Source: Rhodospirillales bacterium (lineage in GTDB: Bacteria; Vulcanimicrobiota; Vulcanimicrobiia; Vulcanimicrobiales; Vulcanimicrobiaceae). From it: a DNA stretch of 35,462 bases. The notes beneath the pieces are model-generated. The model saw only the letters and a list, made by a program, of their open reading frames with translations. It was not told the origin of the DNA and did not search any database. The stretch is taken from assembly GCA_025359485.1 (NCBI GenBank), contig JANYGA010000246.1, positions 1 through 35,462 of the forward strand, given 5' to 3'. Made by a program: the position numbers and the translations under genes. Positions 1 through 8,739 of the stretch are shown here, one piece after another (position 1 is the stretch's first letter; every line of letters starts with the position of its first letter).

Positions 1-235
1 GATCAAAACCGGTTGGTCCGTCGGCGGCGCGGAGCAATCTGCCGGCGGTTGCGAGCGAATACGCGTAATCGAAATGCGCGGGCTCGTCGGGTGATTGAAA
101 TGCGGGAACAAGATTTACCCAGATGCAGGCCAGCGCGACGAAACAGAACGTCAAGACGACGGCGCAACTCGTATACCATGCGCGACCCACAGCGGAAAAA
201 AACGGCAAGACGCCTACCGGAACCGAGATGCTCAT
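1..235 (-). CDS. N-terminal part of a multi-pass membrane protein (DUF2142 / membrane glycosyltransferase-like), truncated by the window edge
   Basis: Manual translation from ATG at 235 (minus): MSISVPVGVLPFFSAVGRAWYTSCAVVLTFCFVALACIWVNLVPAFQSPDEPAHFDYAYSLATAGRLLRAADGPTGFD. Hydrophobic segment followed by P-x-F-x-x-PDEPxHF-type motif. No stop in the window, so it is absent from the ORF track. Confidence 0.6.
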   Translation of the reverse strand, partial: MSISVPVGVLPFFSAVGRAWYTSCAVVLTFCFVALACIWVNLVPAFQSPDEPAHFDYAYSLATAGRLLRAADGPTGFD

Positions 236-277
236 CGTGCGCTCGGTCCCTTCCTTTCGCGCTGTAACCGTCCTCTT

Positions 278-1465
278 TCAGGGCAGACACGCAAGCATCG
301 CGAGACGCGTCGCCGGCCACGTATAGTGCTCGGTGACGTACGCAGCACCGCGCCGACCGAGTTCGCCTGCAACACCGAACAGATCGCTCGCAAGGAGCGC
401 GACGAACTCATTCTCGTTCGCATACCAGAGCCCGGCGTTTGTGCGGCGACACTGCCCCACGAGTACCGACGAGGCGCCATTCGCAACCACGGCCTTCCCA
501 ACGGCCCACGCTTCGAGTGCGGCGAGCGAAAGGCTCTCATATGCCGATGGGACGATTGCGAAATCCGCGCCGACAAGCGCGTCCCACTTATCGGCTTCGT
601 CGACCGCGCCGAGTGCGACGATGGCATCGTGAGCCGGAATTTTCATCGACACGGGTCCGACGAGAACGAGTTTGCGTGGCACGGATCTCCGATCTCGCGC
701 ATTTGCCGCGAGAAAGAATGCTACGAGATCATCGACGCCTTTCGCGGCGTCCACGCGACCGAGATAGATTGCGTACGGTCCGTCGATCGCGTACCGGCGA
801 CGAAAGCGAGACGCATCCGTAATCGGAACATCGATTCCCGGCGCGACGATGGCGTCGCAAACGTGAGCTCCCGGAAAGCGTCGCGATACGAGACGGCGTT
901 CATCTTCGGAGACGCACGCCACTCGCGCACTCGACAAGAAGGTTCGGTCATAGACCGAAAGCCAGAACATCCACTCGTCGTGTGCGAGTGGCACCAGCAC
1001 GGCTTTGGCCGCTACGGACGGCAATGCAAAATGGGTCGTCGCGTACAAATACGAGTAGAAGAAGACGGCGTCGTAATCGTCCGCATGCGCTGCAAGATGT
1101 GCGGTCAACCCCGGCGCGTCGGGACCCTGGGCACGCAACCACGTCTCTTGCTCCGCAAGTGTCGCCCCTCCGCCCACGACGCGTCGCGAGTGCGCTTCGA
1201 ACGACGCGGCATCGCGCTCGCGAGCGACCGAAAAACGACGCGCATGCACGCCGCCGATCGTCGTCTCGCCCGCGGCAAATTCGTTACGCCACGTTGCGGC
1301 ATCGCGAGCGCACGTCGTTAGTATTTCGCAATCCCAATCGTCCGTCATGTGGATTGCGTGCTGAAGACACAACCGCTCTGCACCCCCGCGCACGTCGTCG
1401 CCGCAGCGTTGCACGACGAAGGCGACGTGCGGCTTGCGCGATCGAGTGGTTACGGCCGCGTCCAC
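278..1465 (-). CDS. Glycosyltransferase family 4-like (GT-B)
   Basis: ORF 278..1543 minus; likely GTG start at 1465 overlapping the stop of the RfbC-like gene. GT4-like N-terminal GGAERL and C-terminal AIYLGRVDAAKG...VPSAYESLSLAALEAWAVGKAVVA. Confidence 0.85.
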   Translation of the reverse strand: MDAAVTTRSRKPHVAFVVQRCGDDVRGGAERLCLQHAIHMTDDWDCEILTTCARDAATWRNEFAAGETTIGGVHARRFSVARERDAASFEAHSRRVVGGGATLAEQETWLRAQGPDAPGLTAHLAAHADDYDAVFFYSYLYATTHFALPSVAAKAVLVPLAHDEWMFWLSVYDRTFLSSARVACVSEDERRLVSRRFPGAHVCDAIVAPGIDVPITDASRFRRRYAIDGPYAIYLGRVDAAKGVDDLVAFFLAANARDRRSVPRKLVLVGPVSMKIPAHDAIVALGAVDEADKWDALVGADFAIVPSAYESLSLAALEAWAVGKAVVANGASSVLVGQCRRTNAGLWYANENEFVALLASDLFGVAGELGRRGAAYVTEHYTWPATRLAMLACLP

Positions 1466-2004
1466 TCCGGTATCTTCGCATCGGCAAAAAGCGGTGCGCC
1501 TCGGTCCTTTGCCGAGACATGTGGTGACGCCGCAAGGGGCCACGCGACCGCGAGCGTCGGATCGTCCCAGCGGATCGAACCTTCGCTGGTCGGATCGTAA
1601 TACGATCCGTGTTTGTAATTAAAGACGACGTCGTCCGTGAGCGCGACGAAGCCGTGCGCGAAACCGCATGGGATATAGAGCTGCTTATGGTTGTGTTCTG
1701 AAAGAATGAAGCCCTGATGCTTTAGATACGTCGGCGAACCGCTGCGAATATCGACGATGACGTCCCAGATGCGCCCGCGCAGCACTTGCACGAATTTCGA
1801 CATCTTGAAATCGTAATGCAGCCCGCGTACGACGTTACGGCTCGAAAACGAGACGCTATCTTGCACGAAGGTGTCGGTAATGCCGAGCGCGCGATAGCGT
1901 GCGATTTGGAACGTTTCCTTGAAGAAGCCGCGGTCGTCTTCGTACACGTCGGGCACGAAGACTTTCGCCTCCTCGAAATTCGTATCGAGCTTTACGATGG
2001 CCAT
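1450..2004 (-). CDS. rfbC: dTDP-4-dehydrorhamnose 3,5-epimerase-like (RmlC/RfbC family)
   Basis: MAIVKLDTNFEEAKVFVPDVYEDDRGFFKETFQ...QDSVSFSSRNVVRGLHYDF...QLYIPCGFAHGFVAL; classic RmlC motifs. ATG at 2004 inside the longer ORF 1450..2670. Confidence 0.9.
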   Translation of the reverse strand: MAIVKLDTNFEEAKVFVPDVYEDDRGFFKETFQIARYRALGITDTFVQDSVSFSSRNVVRGLHYDFKMSKFVQVLRGRIWDVIVDIRSGSPTYLKHQGFILSEHNHKQLYIPCGFAHGFVALTDDVVFNYKHGSYYDPTSEGSIRWDDPTLAVAWPLAASPHVSAKDRGAPLFADAKIPEWTRP

Positions 2005-3839
2005 GGCGATGCGGCTTCGTTCGGTGCTGGAAGCTCCCTCCGTCGGCGCTGCGATGCGATCACGCTCGCACGTAAGTCGCGATCGGTCACGAGCATATGC
2101 GCGAGTGCGGCGATCGAGAGGAGGTCGTCCTTGGAGCTCACGAGGATGCCGGCATCGGCGATGTGGCGCCTCGCACTCGCAGATGCGTACGCGAGAATCG
2201 GAACGTCGAACCACATCGCTTCGCGCAATGGCGAGCCCAACACGTCGGCTTCGTCGAGTGTAATGAAGAGGTCGGCGGCGCGGAAGATCGCGAGTTTCTG
2301 GCCGATCTCGATATCGCGCGCGACGAGGACCCGATCGACCATATCGAGTTTTCGCACTTCCTCGTAGAGTTTCGTATAGACGGCGTCGTCGATCGGTGCC
2401 GTGCCCACGATCGCGAGCCGCGCTTCGCGATCGATAGTTAAGAAGTGGAGGAACGTCAAAAGCAACTCGTTGATATGGCCGAGATCGACGATCGAGCCTG
2501 CGTAGACGAGGTTGAACTTGCCGTCGTGCAGGGCCGATGCGAGCGCGAGATCGGGAAGCCGATCCCATGCGCGTGGATCGACCGCATCGGCCTGAGGTGG
2601 ATGGCCGTTGCGTTCGGCGACGCTCGGGCTTGCGAAGACGCGTTCGTAGCGCGCGATGACGTTTGGCCACGATGCGACATCTCGAGCGTAAGCGCGGCCA
2701 TTAAGGCCGAGCCTCGCGAGATCGGCATCCGGCGCGAAATCGAGATCGTTGAGCGTCGCTTCCCAAGATGCGATCGAATCCGCTAGAAAGCCCCCTCCGG
2801 AACGCGAAACCGCCGTTTGCGTCGGTAAACAATTGCGGTGAACGATGACGGGTCGACCGTGCGCCCACGCTTCATAGATCACGCGCGAATAACTCTCGTT
2901 GAGGCTCGGCTGCGCGAGCGCGCGCGCGTGTGCGAGGAGGGCCGCCTTTTCGCGCTCGTTTACCGGGCCCAGATCGACGATTGCTTTTGTCGAATCGCCG
3001 TACGAGACGGGCCGTTCGCCCGCGAGCACGAGCTTCATTCGCGACGTTGGGTTGCGACGCTTGAAATCGCTAAAGGCCTGAACGAGCGTGCCGACATTTT
3101 TCGCCGGATCTTGACGGCCCAAATATAGGACGTATTTTTCGTGCTGTGGCACGAAGGCGCCCACGCGCGTGGCGAATTGCGTCGGATCGACGTGCAGATC
3201 GACGCCCTCGCCGACCACGGTCGATTTGCCGTGGATGCCCGGTCCGAAAAGTCGCAGCCCGAGTTCCAATTCGCCTTCGCTATTGAAGAGCACACCGCGC
3301 GCGGCATGCATGACGTCCTCGACGCACGAGAGATATGCGTAGGATTCGTCGTGAAGGCACGGCTGCACGTAAGCACGATCTGCGACGAGCGGTAAACCCT
3401 GGAGGGTCGTGCCGTAGAGATACGGCAAAAACACGAATCGATCGTACCGTGCGCCTTCGGTCGCGAGATACGCGTTGAGCGCGGCACTATTGATGTTGTT
3501 TTCATTGAACGTGCGCGCGTCATCGTCGCCGAGGGGGCTGACGGATCGATGGAGCTTCGTGACGTCGAGGCTCAGAAGGATCGCGTTGACGCGTTCGAAC
3601 GCTCGGCGATCGCGCGGAGAGACTTTGAAGCGGCGGATGCCGATTTTGCCCAGACGCTCGAGTCCGGGTGAGAAATAGTTACGCCCCCAATCGTGGTTGA
3701 ACGATTGGCTACACGTTGCGAGAACGTCGACTGTGTGGCCGTCCCCCGCGAGCTGATTCGCGAGTTGCCACGCCTGCTGTTCCGCACCACCATGGAGTTC
3801 GCGACCGAACCACGGCGTAACGATCGCGATGCGAGTCAA
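1992..3839 (-). CDS. Glycosyltransferase family 4 with an additional C-terminal GT-B half-domain
   Basis: 615 aa, TTG start overlapping the upstream TGA. YVLYLGRQDPAKNVGTLVQAF...PSLNESYSRVIYEAWAHGRPVIV, then a second Rossmann-like segment FNLVYAGSIVDLGHINELL...ADLFITLDEADVLGSPLREAMWFDVPILAY. Confidence 0.85.
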   Translation of the reverse strand: MTRIAIVTPWFGRELHGGAEQQAWQLANQLAGDGHTVDVLATCSQSFNHDWGRNYFSPGLERLGKIGIRRFKVSPRDRRAFERVNAILLSLDVTKLHRSVSPLGDDDARTFNENNINSAALNAYLATEGARYDRFVFLPYLYGTTLQGLPLVADRAYVQPCLHDESYAYLSCVEDVMHAARGVLFNSEGELELGLRLFGPGIHGKSTVVGEGVDLHVDPTQFATRVGAFVPQHEKYVLYLGRQDPAKNVGTLVQAFSDFKRRNPTSRMKLVLAGERPVSYGDSTKAIVDLGPVNEREKAALLAHARALAQPSLNESYSRVIYEAWAHGRPVIVHRNCLPTQTAVSRSGGGFLADSIASWEATLNDLDFAPDADLARLGLNGRAYARDVASWPNVIARYERVFASPSVAERNGHPPQADAVDPRAWDRLPDLALASALHDGKFNLVYAGSIVDLGHINELLLTFLHFLTIDREARLAIVGTAPIDDAVYTKLYEEVRKLDMVDRVLVARDIEIGQKLAIFRAADLFITLDEADVLGSPLREAMWFDVPILAYASASARRHIADAGILVSSKDDLLSIAALAHMLVTDRDLRASVIASQRRRRELPAPNEAASPWPS

Positions 3840-4261
3840 TGCTCGCGCTGGTCGTTCGCTGTCGCCTTGAGCGCTTCGATCTCACAACGTAAGAGTTGGA
3901 TTTGCTCGATGAGGTGACGATTGAGGCTCGTCTGTTCGCGCCAAGCGGCGACGAGCGCCGAATTAACGTGTCGCTGATCTTTAAACAGAAACGCGAGTAA
4001 CTTGAGGCTGAGATCTCGGATTCGCGGGACGCTGAACGGGAAGGTACTGCCGATATTCGAGGGCCACCGCGTGCGAATTTGGAGCTTTTGGTCCGCGATA
4101 TTGGTGTAGGCTTCGAGCTAATTAATGAAGACGCTCGAACGAAGCGAAAGCGCCCCGAGGGATACGTCCCCGTTGGGATTTTGGCGCAAGGTTTCGACGC
4201 GTTCCCGAAGCCGGGCCATCAAACTATCAACGTCGACGTTGGCACTGGCCGACTCGATCAT
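3836..4261 (-). pseudogene. Glycan-locus-associated small protein (coiled-coil-like) interrupted by an in-frame TAG at 4118-4120
   Basis: Manual translation: MIESASANVDVDSLMARLRERVETLRQNPNGDVSLGALSLRSSVFIN*LEAYTNIADQKLQIRTRWPSNIGSTFPFSVPRIRDLSLKLLAFLFKDQRHVNSALVAAWREQTSLNRHLIEQIQLLRCEIEALKATANDQREH*. The start overlaps the HD gene stop (ATGA); the final stop overlaps the GT start (TTGA). Both halves are in the same frame. Confidence 0.75.
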
Positions 4262-5499
4262 ACCTCGGACTTCGTGTACACTGACGCAGCTTTCCCCTTT
4301 TGCGCGCCGATCAACCGACAAAGCTCGCGTGCAGCCTTTACATCGGCTCGCGACCGCTCGACATAGAGCTTGCGCCAGTGCGCGGAACCCGCCATCCGCG
4401 CGATAAGGTCGGAGACTTCGGTCGCGCTCGTCATGCCCGCGTAGGTTCCGACTCGAACCGTCGGCGTCGAACTGCCGAGCGACAAGGGCAGGCGGTGCAT
4501 GAGCTGCTCCTGCGAATCCGACCACACGGCTTCGCCATACCGCGCCCGCAATGCCGACGCGCAAGCATCGAACGTCGCGAGGTCGCTCTCGCTATTGAAC
4601 TCGGCGACGAGGGCGTAGAGGGTGTCGCGATCGCGGACGGCCCGCGCGGCCGGGCTCGTAGCGAAGCGAAACGATTCGAGCACGCGAAAATCGTCCCAGG
4701 TGAGGAACTCGCCGATCTGATCGAGCGCGCGCGGATCGGGCCACAGATCCCGAAGCGCCGCTTGCAAGATGCGTTCGAACTGGCGCGTCGTGTGGTGGAA
4801 ATACACGGTTGAAAACATGAGGTACCGCGCGAGCACGAACGATTCGAGCGCGACGACGCCGCGAATGTCGACGCCAAGTTCCAACGTGCCGTTCGTCTCG
4901 TAGATGCGGAGCGACGCGACGAGCTGCTCGCTATCGAACGATCCGCCCACGGCGCCGGTAAAATAGCTATCGCGAAGGAGATAGTCCATGCGGTCGGCAT
5001 CGAGGTTTGGTCCGCTCACGATCTCGCGTAAGACGGGGTAGCACCCGCGCGGATCGCCGACGACGAGTGCGAGAACGTCGGCTGGATCGACTTCGAGTCG
5101 CGCGAGCGCCGCGCCGATCTCAGGCAGAGCGAGAATTTCTTCCGTACGTTTTTCGTGCGGTAACCCGAGCACGGCTTCGCAGGCGTGACTGAACGGCCCA
5201 TGCCCGACGTCGTGCAAGAGAAGGCTCGCGCGTAAGAGCCGGCGTTGCGCGGCGAAATCGGCTTCGCTCGCGAAATACGACGCGCTCTGCGTCCGCAGCG
5301 TCTGAAAAATCCGCTCGCCCATCGCGAGCGCGCCGAGCGCGTGCCCGAAACGCGAATGCTCGGCTGCGGGAAATGCCAAATACGCGAGCCCGAGTTGCCG
5401 CAGGCGCCGCAAGCGTTGCACGGGAGCCGTATCGAGCAGCGCGATTTCGTTCGCATCGAGTTCGATAAACCGATGGATCGGATCGAAAATCCGCTTCAT
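4258..5499 (-). CDS. HD-domain phosphohydrolase (COG1078 / dGTPase-like)
   Basis: MKRIFDPIHRFIELDANEIALLDTAPVQRLRRLRQLGLAYLAFPAAEHSRFGHALGALAMGERIF...LLHDVGHGPFSHACE...DADRMDYLLRDSYFTG; HD motif plus family N-terminus. Confidence 0.92.
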   Translation of the reverse strand: MKRIFDPIHRFIELDANEIALLDTAPVQRLRRLRQLGLAYLAFPAAEHSRFGHALGALAMGERIFQTLRTQSASYFASEADFAAQRRLLRASLLLHDVGHGPFSHACEAVLGLPHEKRTEEILALPEIGAALARLEVDPADVLALVVGDPRGCYPVLREIVSGPNLDADRMDYLLRDSYFTGAVGGSFDSEQLVASLRIYETNGTLELGVDIRGVVALESFVLARYLMFSTVYFHHTTRQFERILQAALRDLWPDPRALDQIGEFLTWDDFRVLESFRFATSPAARAVRDRDTLYALVAEFNSESDLATFDACASALRARYGEAVWSDSQEQLMHRLPLSLGSSTPTVRVGTYAGMTSATEVSDLIARMAGSAHWRKLYVERSRADVKAARELCRLIGAQKGKAASVYTKSEV

Positions 5500-5512
5500 T
5501 ATGCGCGCTCTT

Positions 5513-5552
5513 CGCGGACGCGGGCGCGGCCTCCGCGCGACCCGAAGGGTCG
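5513..5552 (+). promoter_or_regulatory. Two adjacent inverted repeats in the divergent HD-argB intergenic region
   Basis: CGCGGA(5513-5518)...TCCGCG(5532-5537), and CGACCC-GAA-GGGTCG (5538-5552) ending 3 nt before the GTG start at 5556. Confidence 0.4.
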
Positions 5553-5555
5553 ACG

Positions 5556-6344
5556 GTGCTCATCGTTCTCAAATACGGCGGCAACGCGATGGCGCCGCCG
5601 AATGTGCCCGACCACTTGCTCGACGATATCGCGGCGCGCGTCGCCGCGGGCGATCGGATCGTGCTCGTGCACGGTGGAGGGCCGCACATCGATGCCGCCC
5701 TCGCCGAACGACACATCGCGACCGAGCGCGTCGGCGGCCTGCGCGTCACCGATGCCGCCACGCTCGCCGTCACCGAACACGTCTTGTGCGGTACGGTGAA
5801 CAAAGCACTCGTGCGGTCTCTGTGGTCGCGCAACGTTCGCGCAAGCGGCATCAGCGGGCAGGACGGGCGGCTCATCGTTGCGCGGGCGGTCGTTCCGGTC
5901 GGCGGCGTCTCACTCGGTTTCGTCGGTGAGATCGTGCGCGTTCATCCAGCCGTCATCGAAGGTTTGCTCGTCGCGCACATGGTCCCCGTGATCGCGCCGT
6001 TAGGCATCTCGGAAGATTATTCGCACGCGCTCAATATCAACGCCGACACCGCTGCCGGAGCCATCGCAGGCGCGCTCGGTGCCGACGCATATATCGTGGT
6101 AACGAACGTCGACCGCGTGCGCCGCATCGTGAACGAGCCGAGTACCGGCATCGCGCACCTCAGCGCACGCGACGCGCGCGCCTATCTCGCCGATGGCACG
6201 TTCGACGGTGGGATGATCCCGAAGATGGAAAGCGTGCTCGATGCGCTCGAGCGCGGCGCGCGTCGGGCCGTGATTGCGGGCTCGGGCCCAGGTGCCTTGA
6301 CGCGGGCGCTCGAGGGCGGGGGCACGACGGTCACGAGCGCCTAA
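5556..6344 (+). CDS. argB: Acetylglutamate kinase family (amino acid kinase)
   Basis: MLIVLKYGGNAM...IVLVHGGGPHID...RVGGLRVTD...NINADTAAGAIAGALGAD...GTFDGGMIPKMESVLDALERG; ArgB motifs. GTG start. An acetylaminoadipate or LysW-type substrate cannot be excluded. Confidence 0.88.
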   Translation: MLIVLKYGGNAMAPPNVPDHLLDDIAARVAAGDRIVLVHGGGPHIDAALAERHIATERVGGLRVTDAATLAVTEHVLCGTVNKALVRSLWSRNVRASGISGQDGRLIVARAVVPVGGVSLGFVGEIVRVHPAVIEGLLVAHMVPVIAPLGISEDYSHALNINADTAAGAIAGALGADAYIVVTNVDRVRRIVNEPSTGIAHLSARDARAYLADGTFDGGMIPKMESVLDALERGARRAVIAGSGPGALTRALEGGGTTVTSA

Positions 6345-6354
6345 CGTTCCGGCG

Positions 6355-7398
6355 ATGCGCGTTCTCGTGACCGGCGGTGCCGGCTATATCGGCGTCGTCT
6401 TGTGCCGTCAGCTCATCGAAGCGGGGCACGAACCGGTCGTCTACGATCGTCTCTTTTGGGGTCGCAAACCGCTCGCCGGTCTCGATGTCGAGATCGTCTC
6501 GGGCGATCTGCGCGCGTTCGACGTCGCGACGCTGGACGGGATCGACGCGGTTTGCCATCTCTCGGGTCTCTCGAACGATCCGACGGCTGAGTATAACACT
6601 GAAGCGAATTGGCAGATGAATGCCGTCGCGACCGAACGTCTCGTCGTGGCCTGCAAGGCTCGTGGAATCGAGCGATTCACGTTCGCATCGAGTGCGTCGA
6701 TCTACGACAGCGAAGGGACGACGCACGATGGTTCGCGCTCGCCCGCGATGTGCGATGAAACGACCGTCGTCGCACCGCGCGGAGCGTACTCGCTCTCGAA
6801 AAAATATGCCGAAGATGTGATCCTTCGCGAAACAAACGATCGCTTCGCGCCGGTAATTTTCCGGCAGGGAACGGTTTTCGGTTACAGCCCGCGCATGCGA
6901 TTCGATCTCGTCGTCAATACGTTTATCAAGGACGCGATTGTGAGACGTCGCCTCTTCCTCCATGGTGGTGGCTGGATGTGGCGACCACTCGTCGACGTCG
7001 AAGACGTTGCGGCCGTGCACGTGCTCGCGCTCTCATCACCCCTCGAAAAATTGCGCGGGCAGATATTCAACGTGCTGGAAGAAAACTACCAAGTTCGGCA
7101 GCTCGCGATGCTCGTGGCGGGCTCGCTCTCGCTCGTCGATCCGCCGATCCGCGTCGAACTCGAAGGGGCGCCGCAACCGACGCTCGTGCGGAATTATCGC
7201 ATGAGCAACGCGAAGCTCAGCGCGGCGCTCGGCTTCACACCGTCGCGAACGGTTCTCGAATCGATCGAACATATGCTCACGAAAGTGCCGCTCGATCGTA
7301 CGGACGATTTTGGAGATCCGAAATATTACAATATTCGTTGGATGTCGTTGCTCGAAGAATCGCACGTGGAACAACGTGCGTACGCGTCGATCTACTGA
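6355..7398 (+). CDS. NAD-dependent epimerase/dehydratase (extended SDR)
   Basis: MRVLVTGGAGYIGVVLCRQLIEAGHEPVVYDRL (GxxGxxG), VSGDLRAFD, SSASIYDSE, YSLSKKYAE (YxxxK). Confidence 0.9.
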   Translation: MRVLVTGGAGYIGVVLCRQLIEAGHEPVVYDRLFWGRKPLAGLDVEIVSGDLRAFDVATLDGIDAVCHLSGLSNDPTAEYNTEANWQMNAVATERLVVACKARGIERFTFASSASIYDSEGTTHDGSRSPAMCDETTVVAPRGAYSLSKKYAEDVILRETNDRFAPVIFRQGTVFGYSPRMRFDLVVNTFIKDAIVRRRLFLHGGGWMWRPLVDVEDVAAVHVLALSSPLEKLRGQIFNVLEENYQVRQLAMLVAGSLSLVDPPIRVELEGAPQPTLVRNYRMSNAKLSAALGFTPSRTVLESIEHMLTKVPLDRTDDFGDPKYYNIRWMSLLEESHVEQRAYASIY

Positions 7399-8660
7399 GC
7401 GTTCGCCGGCGCGCGGTAGAGACGGAGCGTCGGATTGGGGAGACGATACCTGCGTTCGATCGCATATGCGATCGCGGCATCGGAGTGGATCGATGCGATA
7501 ACGATCGGATATGACGGTGTGTCGCGCAGAGCCGTCGGTGGCACGATTTCGGTGCTTCCTACGTGCATGCCGTGCCGTTGCGGCGATGAATCGACGATCG
7601 CGACGACATTCTTCTTCGCGATGACGGTATCGCACATCAGTTTCATTGCGAGCTGGCCCGCACCCCAGAGGATGACGTTCGGCTCCGCGGCCAGCGCATC
7701 GCGAAGATCGCGATCGATTCGAGCCATTCGTTCGCGCGAGGCGACGACATAGCGCTTTGCTGCCCGAACGAGCGATTCGTCGCGTAAGAACGTTGTGGGC
7801 TTGGATTTCTGCGCACGTTTGCGCCAGAGTCCGTAAATCGCCGGGTATTCGTCGACGGGCGAACAGTACACGATCTTCGAACCGGCATCGATCTCTTCGA
7901 AGCCGCTTGCAGCCATCAGTTGCCGCAACACGCCGAGTGAGAAGTGGTTGATGTGCTCGGTATTAAAATCGTGAAACGGAGCGACGAGAAACCGATCGTA
8001 GCGCTCGGCATCGGGGACTTCAACGTACGCGAGGCCGTCGTTGCGTAAGAGAGCGTGGAGCGATGCGATCGCGCCGCGAACATCGGTGATATGTTCGAGC
8101 GTGTGTGAGAGGGTGACGGCATCGAAGGTTCCGATGTCGCTCGGTGGTGAGGTAAACGACCCGGTAACCGCCCTGGCGCCATTTTCGCCGATCGCTCTCG
8201 CGACCGCATCGGGCGATGGATCGAGGCCGATGGTTTCCGTGAAGCCACGCTCGCGCAGGAAGCGTAGGAACGTGCCGCTCGAGCATCCGGCATCGAGGAC
8301 GCGCGCGCTCGGTACGAGGCGTTCGTAAAGGTAATCTGCGACGCCCTCGAGTCGCTCGGCGTCCCAATGCGAATCGGTCGCTTGGGCGACCGATTCGTCA
8401 GGAGCCCCGGCCGCTCGCGAAAGATCGGTCGTGACGTTCGAAGCGTATTTCGAATGCGACTCGTAATCCGCATCGAGTTGCATTTGCGTCGTCCCTTGAT
8501 CGGCGTAGACGAACCCGCACCGCGTGCAGGCTACCACATCGTATCCGTTCGGAACGTGCAATTCGCGCGGCGCGACGAACTCTTGATGGTGCAACGCTTC
8601 CGCGTCATAGGAACCGCAGATCGGACACGGCCGCAGGAGCCGCGCGCTTGGGGCAATCAC
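7392..8660 (-). CDS. Class I SAM-dependent methyltransferase with N-terminal zinc-binding and C-terminal C-methyltransferase-like domains
   Basis: CPICGSYDAEALHHQE...VACTRCGFVYADQGTT zinc motif, VLDAGCSSGTFLRFLRERGF SAM motif, C-terminal VILWGAGQLAMKLMCDT. Start probably GTG 8660; ATG 8741 is an alternative. Confidence 0.85.
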   Translation of the reverse strand: MIAPSARLLRPCPICGSYDAEALHHQEFVAPRELHVPNGYDVVACTRCGFVYADQGTTQMQLDADYESHSKYASNVTTDLSRAAGAPDESVAQATDSHWDAERLEGVADYLYERLVPSARVLDAGCSSGTFLRFLRERGFTETIGLDPSPDAVARAIGENGARAVTGSFTSPPSDIGTFDAVTLSHTLEHITDVRGAIASLHALLRNDGLAYVEVPDAERYDRFLVAPFHDFNTEHINHFSLGVLRQLMAASGFEEIDAGSKIVYCSPVDEYPAIYGLWRKRAQKSKPTTFLRDESLVRAAKRYVVASRERMARIDRDLRDALAAEPNVILWGAGQLAMKLMCDTVIAKKNVVAIVDSSPQRHGMHVGSTEIVPPTALRDTPSYPIVIASIHSDAAIAYAIERRYRLPNPTLRLYRAPANAQ

Positions 8661-8739
8661 GTCGCGGTTTTTTGGCCGTCGACTCGCGATTCCTAGGGTT
8701 TGAGGATGAGACGGTGCGTCAAATCGTAATTGGACGCTC

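Noticed and set aside
95-1321. Long plus-strand ORF of 408 aa antisense to the first glycosyltransferase
   Set aside because: Arg/His-rich translation with no motifs; shadow of the GT coding frame in high-GC DNA.
4118-4120. TAG as a reassigned sense codon throughout the genome
   Set aside because: TAG terminates several intact genes in the window (rfbG 11525-11527, rfbH 12873-12875, 14590-14592, 26338-26340, 34115-34117).
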